Shown: piece by piece, positions 55,389 to 64,000 of the stretch
Position numbering within the stretch: position 1 is the stretch's first letter
Layout: each line of letters starts with the position of its first letter
Assembly: GCA_023213395.1 (NCBI GenBank)
Contig: CM041465.1
Coordinates: 118,675,741-118,739,740 of the forward strand
Source: Cycas panzhihuaensis
Taxonomy: Eukaryota; Cycadophyta
Length of the DNA stretch: 64,000 nt
Direction: 5' to 3'
Notes under the pieces: generated by a model
Told to the model about the DNA's origin: nothing
What the model saw: only the letters and a program-made list of their open reading frames with translations
Databases searched by the model: none
Made by a program: the position numbers and the translations under genes

Positions 55389-57881
55389 TGTTTCTCAGCT
55401 TCCGGGAATGGATACCGAATCACCAACTCAGATAAGTGTAGGTATGTTTCTCGCATCGTCATCACTTTCATTTGATGAGTGTTTGCTTGCATGTCTACAT
55501 GTGTGTGGCTTCGTGGGCGACTTTGTTGTCGCCCACACTTGTCAACCTATGGCGGACTATAGTAGGGGCACACTCCCGGTAGTGTGGCACCACAGTGGCC
55601 ATTTCACTTCCCGCATCTACCCTCCTCGCTTCTGGATCCACTTGGTTTGCGCCACCTCATGATGTGATGACCCATCATCTTTTGGTCAACTTGCCACTCT
55701 ATTCGAGCCCTACTTTTGCTCCAGTTGGACGGTTTTACGGCTTGTTTGCCCCCGGGTAGGTGTCTCAGCCTCCCATTGGCCCTTCTTGTCATCTGCCCCT
55801 AGCCACAGCTGGTGGTAGAGACCTATTTTGCCCTCAGGTTCGTCTGGCGAATTTCCGCGGTACCACCGAAATATTCGTGGTACTGCAGAGTTTGTGGCGG
55901 TACGACTGTCATAATTTATTTTTTAAAAATCCGCTGTGGCAATTTCGCATTTATTGCGAAACTGCCATGTGGCTTATGACTTAATTCTCTCCCAGCCGCG
56001 CCCTAATCACTCGCTTTAGGGTTTGGTTTGAATACTTAAGCTATTTTTGACTCATTTTTGAGGAATTCTTTTGCTCACTTTTGGATTGCTCTTCAAGGAA
56101 ATAACATTACCTTTCTGCTCTTCCCTCTTTGTTACTGCTGCTATTCTTTGGACTGCGTCCCTCTACGATTGCCACTGCTCTCCTTTGGTGTGGCTAGGAC
56201 ATTCTCCCAGCCCCTCATGCACCTTGGAGAGGGCCCCTTGGAGTGGTTCCAGTAGATCTTTGCCCAGGCAGTCCACAAGTGCTCCAAGTGCAGGTGTTTC
56301 CCTTCCCACCTCTTCAATAGGGTCTCAAACCTTCTATACCTCAGATCTAGGTTGATTCCCCAGCCCCTCTTCACTGCTCCTTGGCTGAGGCAAGTCTCTT
56401 GCCTCCCGTACTCAGATATCTCTCGATTTACATTATTTTCTTTGTGATATTAATGCTCCATCTTGCCTGCTCCTTGCTTGTCCTTGTGAGTTTGGTCTGT
56501 TTCCTTTTAGTGGATTGTTTTGCCACTGCCTTTGTGCCTCTTGCCTGCATGTACTGTTCAAGGTAGCGGCGTTGAGGGTTGGCATAGGCTTTGGGAAGGA
56601 GCTGGGTGGATTCCGTACCACCTTCCACGCTCCCTAAGCGGCTCTAAGCCCTCCAAAGCCTCCCTCTTGCACCGTGCTACCCTTGGCATGCAAACAAGGG
56701 TTCGTAGACCCTCTTTTGGCCATTAAAACCGGTGACATCACGAGTTGCGGTGATTTGAAACCTTTGTTGAGTTTGGGCAACTTACATAAGTCCCAACCGC
56801 TAGTCTTTGCCTAACTTTCTTCCCGGCTGCCCGGCTTGCTCCTCATAGCATCCCGGTTTGCCGTGGGTTTTCCTTGGCCCCTCTCTGCCTCTTTGTTGTC
56901 GTTTTCTAGCCCTTGCTCTTGGCCTTGCCCTCGCTGCCTTGTGGCTCTTGGGGGGAGGTTAGGGCGTCATTTATGGGAGGTGGGCCACTCTGAGGCTTAC
57001 CGATCATTTACCCTTATTTTGGTTACTCTCTTTTGTGTACTTCCATCGTTGGATTGATACTAACACATGTGTATTTAGATTCATATTTGTACTATTTAGA
57101 CATATATTGTTAGAATCTTGTATTACATGTTAGTATCCTTCCTCCGGGAAGGGAGAGTTTGCCATTGCTTGCAGGCACTTGGGGAGCGTGGAGGATATCA
57201 TCCGTTAGCCCCGTTGCCGGTAAGGGAGCCCCTTTCCAATCTGCCACAACATCCCACGTCCAACGCACCATGTGGAGTAGCTTGGTGCCCTTCGCGAAGG
57301 CCTTCGTCACACACGTCCTCGGTCCAGGTGCACCTCCTCCTCTACCTTGCTACCTTTTTCTTTTTGGTTTCTTCTTAGTAATTAACACATCGGAAAACAA
57401 AAAGGAAAATTTGATCTTGTATTTGGTTATGTTTCGTTTGTTTTATTACATACGTCTTTGCCATCTATAGGAGAGATTATAGGAACCCTCCTCCTCTACC
57501 TTTCCTTTTCTCCCCTTAGCCACACAAGTTTCTTGCCTCCCGCGTTACTTGCATACCCAGTTAGCTTGTTTAGGCACACCCTTGACTTATTTTCCTTGGA
57601 TCTTCTCCTTTCCCTTCTGGCCACCCAAGGGTGGGAGGGTCCTGCCCCTAGGTCAACCCAGGTTTATCCTGCGCATCTTCACCCTTTGTTCGAAGTGGTG
57701 GAGGATCACTCGATAGTAGCCATATTCCATTGCAGATCCTGAACTCGCGCTCCGGCGCATGGGGCTCTCTGCGTGGTGATTACTTCCCTCATAGGTCTCA
57801 CCTTCAATTATTTCACTACCCACTCTCACCACACCTATTAGTTAGGTAGCTATCCCATAGACGCGCATCCAGCGGCGACCA
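55389..57881 (+). repeat. 5' LTR of Tat-2 (about 2.5 kb)
   Basis: Starts TGTTTCTCAGCTTCCGGGAA and ends CGGCGACCA three bases before the primer-like site. Same landmarks as the other two copies, including the U3 motif cluster (55847-55905) and TATA-like site (56031-56040). Confidence 0.78.
55847..55905 (+). promoter_or_regulatory. Repeated GCGGTAC motif cluster in Tat-2 LTR U3
   Basis: Contains CCGCGGTACCACCG, TTCGTGGTACTGCAG and GGCGGTACGAC in tandem. It is the best-preserved version of the cluster. Confidence 0.5.
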
Positions 57882-57884
57882 TCT

Positions 57885-57900
57885 TGGGGTGCCCGGTGGG
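57885..57900 (+). other. Putative primer-binding site of Tat-2
   Basis: TGGGGTGCCCGGTGGG, starting TGG three bases after the LTR end. The cognate tRNA is not identified. Confidence 0.5.
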
Positions 57901-58033
57901 AGCTAGTTCCCGCTTTCTTCTGTTGGTTTCGCTACCTTCTTGTGATCCTTTTATCCCTATTTTGATCTCTTCATTGGGCAGCCCCCAACGCATGTGCCTT
58001 TTCCTTTTCCCTAACATTGTTGGTTGATCTTGC

Positions 58034-60720
58034 ATGCGACGCTTTTCTTGTCGTTTGCGCGGTCTACCTCTATTGTTAGAAGACCCCGAGTATCACCCTC
58101 TTCCTTTGTCAGATTCTGATCTGACTATGGAGGGATACTCTTCTGATTGGGCCTACCACACTTCAACCTTGGAAACCCATGCTTTTCCTTCCTCTATTCC
58201 CAGGTCCACCCAAGAGGGTGATGACCCCCTTTATTACCTAAGCGACCAACACCTCTTGCTTGATGTCCATCCCTCTACCCATGCCGTAGAAGGATCCGTT
58301 CGTCTTGAGACTTGCCACGTAGTTAGTGACTCTTATGAGGAGTATTCCGAGAAACCTACTTTGTTCAAGGTCCCGATTACCTCTTACGAGTACGTAGGGA
58401 CTCCTCCTGTTGATGTAGTTAAAGCTCTCAATGAGTGTCGCTGCGCGACACGCTTGCAACCGCGTCCTGGATGGCTTGATGGTGCCCTCCGTGGAGGAGC
58501 CTCTTCCTCTTCTGCTCCTCCCCCGCACGCCTCATCCTCATCTACTTTTCCTTTGACAACGAATCCCTTTGTGCCTACACGTGTGTCCCACTCACTTCCT
58601 ATTCCCGCGGTGGGGGCACGTGTTGCACCTTCCATTCCTCATCGAGGTCCTAATGTTTCAGGACCTCCCTGTGGTGTGTCTTTCCCTCAATTGAAGGTTA
58701 GCATACCTATCCCCGACCAAACCAATGTGCCATCCCCTAATGTGGCACATACTATTCCTAGTAGGCCTGCCGGTTCTACTAGCCTTCCAATCACTAGTCA
58801 TGTGGGATCTGCTCCCACACATCCTCAAACCCAACACATTGGTGCTTCCTTCTACGTTCCCCCAGGGTATACTTCTCAACCACAGGGGCGGGGGAGTAGG
58901 AAGTCGTCTCCTAGCTTATGGGGTGGATCCACTACACCCATATGGGATCGCTCCACCTATGGGTGGCCCATATGGGCAAAACCTGGTTCTATATCCCTCT
59001 TGCCCATCATCCAATGTAGTTCCATCCGTTGTGCCTTCGCAAGGGAACCCAACTCCCTTCCAAGGCACCTATCCCCATGCCTCTTTTCAGCAAGGGGCGT
59101 TTCCTCAAGGAGGGATGGGTGTCCCACCCCCATCCGCTCCTTATGCATTACCTACTTCGACATTCGTTGACCCTACGGCCCAGGCAAGGGCACCCCCCTT
59201 CATGGACTTTAGGTCAACCCCTCTTTCCGTTGAGGCGTTAAGAACTAACTTACTGCCTCATCCCCTTGAAGTTCCTAGATTCGATGGAACTTCGCCATAG
59301 GCCCGGCGAACGTAATGCGTAGTTTTCTATGGCATGCATCGATTACTAGGTTTATGACTACATTTTAATGAAATTATTTCCACGATCCCTGCAGGGTGAT
59401 GCCCTCAAGTGGTTCTACCGTCTCCCTGCCCATTCTATCCATTCATTCCAGCAATTGGTGGATGAGTTCATCAACTATTTTGATGTAGCCCGTCTATTTG
59501 AGAGTGGAATGAAGTCGCTTCTTTCACTCAAACAAGGTCACGATGAGATGAATCGTGACTTTGTGTGGCGATTCCACGACTTGCTTCATTCCACTAAGGC
59601 AACATTGCTCAAGGAGCTGAAGCGAGACCTTTTCGTTAATGCACTTCATCCCGAAGTTCATGTGGAAGTCCTCAAGATGGGGGCAACCATATGTGACTCT
59701 GCGATTGCCAAGTGTTTGGCGTTGGAGGCTATTGAGATCCAAGCTGGTCTCAAGAAACCTCTTAAGCCATCACAGCGCCGTGAGGCACCACCCCCAACCA
59801 AGGATACCAACCTTCACAACCTACCCGGTCTTCCTCTCACCCGACTGAGAGGACTTTAGACCCTCTCACATCGGCCATACGCTCATTCGAGCGTACGATG
59901 AAGGAACTCAAGCTTCAAGCTCCTTCATCCCCTACATCCAATAAACAAGTCCAACAAACTACCCAAACTCCTCTCCCTAGGAATGGAAATGTCCAGTCCT
60001 CTCAAGCGAGAAGGTCCGACCCTTCGCTTGAGAAGAAGTGGTGCTCCATTCATGGGGAGTGCTTCCATGACGATTCGCGTTGTAGGGCCCAACATCCAAA
60101 GGATACCTCTCGATGCGATTCTTCCCCCAAATGGGCCTCAAGGCCTAATTTGGATCAACCAGTTCACAAGGATCCGTTCCCTAAACATGGGGAATGTGAT
60201 CGCAACACCCAAACCAAGAGCAATCGAAACCGAGGAAGATCGCCTGATCCCCGTCCTTCCCGCGACAAAGGGAAGGGTGCCTGGAACTCATCTTCCTCCT
60301 CTCGTTCTCCTAGCCGTCGCACCCCGTCACCTTCACGACCCCAAAATAGGGGGAAGAAGGTGATCCAGTTGCTTGAAGCAACTCCTACTTACGCCCTTAC
60401 GCGATCTCAAACCGCCAAGGAAGCAGTGGGAGCTTCTTGTTCTTCCGCTCCTTCTGACCCTCTTCCGGAGAACCTTCCTCCGGAAATACCTCTCTTCCCT
60501 AAGGCTATTCCTGTACGCCCGGGTCATTACGATTTCCGAAGGGTGCTTACCCAACCTACCGCGAAGGGTAAGGTCTTCTCCATCGTGGACGAGCTTCATC
60601 TGTCATTGCGGGGAATGTCCTTGATGGACGTTCTGAGGAGTTGTCCCAAGTAGCGAGCCCTCCTCTTAGAAGCTTTAGGATCGAGTGATACGCCTGTCCA
60701 CGCTTTAGGTGTTACCCAAG
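58034..60720 (+). pseudogene. Tat-2 gag
   Basis: The frame opens at 58034 (MRRFSCRLRG...) and stays open for about 290 correct codons. A frameshift at a G-rich run near 58890 moves the true reading to the frame open until 59300. The capsid domain follows in a third frame at 59368-59859 ('LFPRSLQGDALKWFYRLPAHSI' in two parts, then 'RFHDLLHSTKATLLKELKRD'). The zinc motif 'WCSIHGECFHDDSRC' is at 60042-60083 in the frame 59898-60653, followed by basic Ser/Arg-rich sequence. Three frameshifts inactivate it. Domain content and length equal those of Tat-1. Confidence 0.85.
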
Positions 60721-61160
60721 GTTGTGGACCCATTATCTCATTTGATCCTAAGGATCTTCCTCCCGCCGGTGAAAGGGAACGTCAGTGGAACTTCCCATTC
60801 ACCATCACCATTGATATGCCCGATTGTACCCTTCGAAGGATTGTTGTCGACAACGGTTCTTCTGTCAATGCCATGCCCTTGCGTGTCAAGCAAGAGCTTG
60901 GTATCTCCACCTTGGAACCTATTCCCTGGCGATGCTAAGGTTATGATAGTAGCGAGAAGACCCCTTTGGGGTCTGTCGCAATTTTGCTCACCCTTGAGGG
61001 CAAGACCGTCCTTGCTGACGTTGTAGTCCTCGACGTTGACGTGGATTACAACCTCCTTCTAGGTCATCCATGGCTCAACCAAATGGGAGCTGTGTGCTCG
61101 ACTCTTTGGGGACAACTTAAATTCGTCCATGACGGACGAATGAGAGTGATTCCCGTGAAT
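60721..61160 (+). pseudogene. Tat-2 protease
   Basis: 'RRIVVDNGSSVNAMPL' carries the active-site triplet Asp-Asn-Gly at 60849-60857. After one stop ('PWRC*GYD') the frame from 60966 contains 'VDYNLLLGHPWLNQMGAV'. It is almost intact. Confidence 0.84.
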
Positions 61161-62310
61161 GCCCATTTACCAAACAAACCTGTTCCACTAATTCGGCAAA
61201 CCAAGGTTCATCTACCCATGCCTCGACTTGCTCTATTGGTATACCTAACCCATCCGAAGAAGATCCCGCATCTTCTCCCCCTAGTCTCATGCGATTTGCC
61301 CCTATTGGCGTTGGGAGTTCTGGTACCTTGCCCGTTTAGTGACGATGAGTCACTCGACGAAGACGAGGATTGCCTTCACCCTGTCTCTTTCCTCCGCGCT
61401 AGTAGGTCGCACCCGCCTTGTTCTAGATCCCCATCTAGAACCTCTCTCGTCGGTGAGGCTAGCCACTCGTGTGTGTCACACGTCATCGCTCGTGTTGACC
61501 TGCCGATCGCCAGTTCTTCTTTTTCATTACCCCCCGTAGGTAATGGCTTTGAGGAATTGCCTTTCGTTCTTTCTGAGGAGCCTCTTCTTGGTCTTCCTTC
61601 AGATTCCCACGAGGAAGTTGAGCAACCCGACGACCATCACGGTCCCGTTGCTCTTACTCCCTCCAGTGCTTCTTCTACTCGAAGTAAGGTCCTCCATGGG
61701 GTGGATTATTTCGAGGATGACGAAGCCCTGCTTGAGCATCTAGCGGGTCTTGCGCCTAACTTGGCTTCTGGTCACCATCGGCTTGGTCATCAGAAGATCC
61801 TCGCGATCAGATCCACGCTTGCTGATCCGATCCCATCTCCTGTTCCTCCTCCTCCTGTTGATCTTGCCCCTCTCCACTTCGAGGAGGGCAATGCCATGTG
61901 CATGGGGGCAACTCAAGATATAGTCTTGGCCCTAAGTAAGGTCATTAAGGTCGGGTTGGAATGTTCCCCTGATGAGATAAGGGAGTACTCCCTTCTGTTC
62001 CAGGAGTTCCAAGACATTTTCACGTGGGATTATGTTGACATGAAGGGAATCGACCCCTCGATTGTCACTCATAACCTCACCACTCTTCCTGGCGCACATA
62101 CGTGTGCGGTAGCGTCCCCTTCACCCGAAGCTCTCTGCCACCGTCAAAATGAAGGTTAGGAAGCTTCTGGATGTTGGGCTTATTACTTCCATTGACCGCT
62201 CGACCAAATTCGAACCCCGATGGGTTGGTCCTTTCGTCATTATCGAATCCCTCGATAATGGTGCCTATAGGATAGCCACCCTAGAAGGGCTTGAATTTGA
62301 GAAAATTTGA
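61161..62310 (+). pseudogene. Tat-2 linker, RT start and integrase tail
   Basis: The open frame continues from 60966 to 62159 through a frameshifted Ser-rich linker, then 'DYFEDDEALLEHLAGLAPN', 'LHFEEGNAMCMGATQDIVL' and 'YSLLFQEFQDIFTWDYVDMKGIDPSIVTHNLT'. After a frameshift near 62110 the reading passes from 'KLLDVGLITSID' (to about 62197) to 'RSTKFEPRWVGPFVII' and 'GAYRIATLEGLEFEK', the integrase tail. RT, RNase H and integrase core are absent, as in Tat-1, but the join lies at a different place. Confidence 0.82.
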
Positions 62311-62930
62311 TAATGGGAAGTTCCATAAGTTTTATGCGTGATCTCTCGGCGATCTCTTCGCCTTGCTCCGAAATGAGCCTAAACTACCATCTTAGGTTGT
62401 CCCCATTCTTCCCAACCACAGGCAGAATGGCAATTTAAGATGGATCCTTCTTCTTCTTCCCGGTTCCTTCCATGGAACCCGCGTTCCCATACCTTCTCGG
62501 GAACTTTTGTCGTCTTGCTTGGGTATTCCCCAATCAGGAGGACGCTTGGGGGCATCGCCAATCCTCTTTCCTGTCTGTCGTTTCCTTCGCATAGTCCACT
62601 ATGCTCTTATGTAGACGTATATGCCGCTCTATCCTCTAACCTCACATCTATCTATCATTCCACTCACGACGTGTGTGTGTGCTCTTGTTAGACGTATAGC
62701 CATACATGGAAGGAAACATATGTTCATAACACAAAATACCCATAACATAAAACATCCACAACATAACATTCACAATACACCAAAATAACCATACATGTCA
62801 TCCACATGATACATCGTATACAGCATATCATATCTGAATGGGGTTCCAATTACCCTATGCATATATATATATACATCCAAAAATCATGTCACACCATACA
62901 TCCTGGGAAGCTAGTGTCCTTGCAGGGGGG
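62311..62930 (+). other. Spacer downstream of Tat-2 pol
   Basis: Noncoding; matches the start of the Tat-1 spacer (AAACTACCATCTTAGGTTGT against AAACTACCACCCTAAGCTTG) and contains CATA-rich sequence near 62700-62830. Confidence 0.55.
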
Positions 62931-64000
62931 TACAATCATATGGTCCTATATATGACCCCCTGGAGGCCCGTGCTTTCCCCTGTTAAAACCATATATACAT
63001 GTCCTACTGCTATTGCCCCGCTCCTGCGGTGCCACCTCCTGGTCTCTCTGATCCCTCTCCTAGGGACCACATGCCTCCGAGTCTCCTCTTGGGCCTCCAT
63101 GAGCTGCCTGCATCGCTCTCCTCGTCCCGCGGCCATCTCGGGGTCATCACCACCGTGTGGGTGTGCGTCCTGCTTTGGCTCAACCTTGATACCATCTACG
63201 CGACCAACTGATCGTATCTAGCTTGGATATGATCCCGCTCTCCCCGGAGTGCCTCCTCTGTCCTCCTGAGATGCTCTGTGAGCACTACCAACTAGGTTCT
63301 GCTCTCGGCATCTCACTTTGCTCATACTGTGCCTCTAGAGCCTATACCCGTCCACGTAGCTCGTCTCTCTCACGTCTCGCGTCATCCCTCTCCTACTGCA
63401 GTCGTCCCCGGGATGTCACGTGCTCTTGGGACTCTGCAGCCCATATGTCCCTCGCCCTCACCAATGGGGCGAACGCCTCTCTGTGGGCACCTGCCATTCT
63501 AGGCTCATCACCTGCCTAGATGGGTGGTTGCCCCTCTGCGTACACCTAAGGGAATATCTCCCTCACCACAGCCTCTACCAATCTTTGGATCTCTACTACA
63601 CCTGCTAATACAACATGCCATGTGTCAGTATTGTATCTTACTATATATCATGATCAAATCAAACTAAACATCTATCTGGATGCCAAACGACTCTGGAAAG
63701 GGTTAGGTCTCACCTGCTGTGGCCGTCGGCTCCTCTGGTCACGCGGCATCCTCCCCTCCTGGCTCTCCGCTAGCCACGGGTGCCTCGTCCTCTAGTACCT
63801 CCTCTACCTGGGCCTCCCTCCTCACAGGGGCGGGTCCAGCTCTTGTCCCTCTGGATCCCATCACGATCCATAGCCTGCGGGCCCTGGTCACGGGCCCCTG
63901 CTCTCGCCCTGCGCTCCTGACGGTCTTGCCTCTCCTCCGGCAGCCCCTGATGGACCCTCTGTGCCTCCTGCTGTCCCTGAGGGACCTGCCTCCCTTGCAG
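62931..64000 (-). pseudogene. Antisense coding-like segment of Tat-2 (partial)
   Basis: Homologous to 49200-50300 of Tat-1 (shared GATCATAT/GATCGTAT and GATCCCGCTCT blocks). Open minus-strand pieces such as 63136-62936 begin 'MAAGRGERCRQLMEAQEE'. Only the C-terminal, low-complexity end of the presumed antisense gene lies in the window. Confidence 0.5.

Larger units (their letters stand above)
55389..64000 (+). mobile_element. Tat-2: second Tat-like element, running off the window
   Basis: 5' LTR (55389-57881), primer-like site, gag, protease, RT start fused to integrase tail and an antisense segment follow the same plan as Tat-1. No nested insertion is present in the visible part. It is more GC- and CpG-rich and less broken than Tat-1. 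The 3' LTR would lie to the right of 64000. Confidence 0.82.

Noticed and set aside
58238-58635. Minus-strand open frames opposite Tat-2 gag
   Set aside because: They overlap the real gag frame and reflect its codon composition; no protein similarity.

Overview
This window is nuclear DNA of a land plant with a large, repeat-rich genome. I see no complete host gene. Nearly all recognisable sequence is LTR retrotransposons in various stages of decay. The plant call rests on initiator-Met-tRNA primer sites beside Copia-type pol genes, a chromovirus-type Ty3 element, Tat-like Ty3 elements with very long LTRs, and fragments of plant host genes (PHR2-type photolyase homologue, UPL1/2-type HECT ubiquitin ligase, U2 snRNA). 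The age range and nesting of the elements would suit a gymnosperm or another giant plant genome, but the sequence does not fix the lineage.

Layout. 1-5361: minus-strand Ty3 chromovirus-type element (IN, RT/RNase H, PR, gag, leader, PBS, 5' LTR), with its 3' part outside the window. 5451-17070: plus-strand LTR element without recognisable genes, split by a minus-strand Copia element at 8747-16268 ('Copia-1'). Copia-1 has 454-bp LTRs and, between gag and the primer site, pieces of three host loci: the first 51 nt of U2 snRNA, an N-terminal PHR2-like piece, and a UPL1/2-like piece whose segments are in permuted order. 17071-24180: about 7 kb of AT-rich decayed DNA. 24181-31621: a second minus-strand Copia element ('Copia-2') with a perfect 5-bp target duplication. 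31627-33741: remains of another gag. 33742-55388: a plus-strand Tat-like Ty3 element ('Tat-1') with LTRs of about 2.7 kb, interrupted at 40675-48288 by the minus-strand 'Copia-3' (perfect 5-bp target duplication). 55389-64000: a second Tat-like element ('Tat-2'), apparently inserted into the end of the Tat-1 3' LTR and running out of the window.

The two Tat-like elements keep gag, protease and the start of RT, but nearly all of RT, RNase H and integrase is missing. The start of RT is joined directly to the integrase C-terminal tail, at different junctions in the two copies. Both carry a long antisense coding-like segment downstream of pol, and Tat-1 also keeps a separate RNase H-like domain beside its 3' LTR.

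Hand comparison of LTR pairs gives an order of insertion: Copia-2 oldest (roughly 15% LTR difference), Copia-1 intermediate (roughly 10%), Copia-3 youngest (roughly 5-6%). Most disabling changes look like C-to-T transitions (Gln or Trp codons turned into stops), as expected for methylated, silenced repeats. The most unusual object is the triple host-sequence acquisition in Copia-1, above all the permuted UPL fragment, which looks as if it came from a circular or rearranged template.
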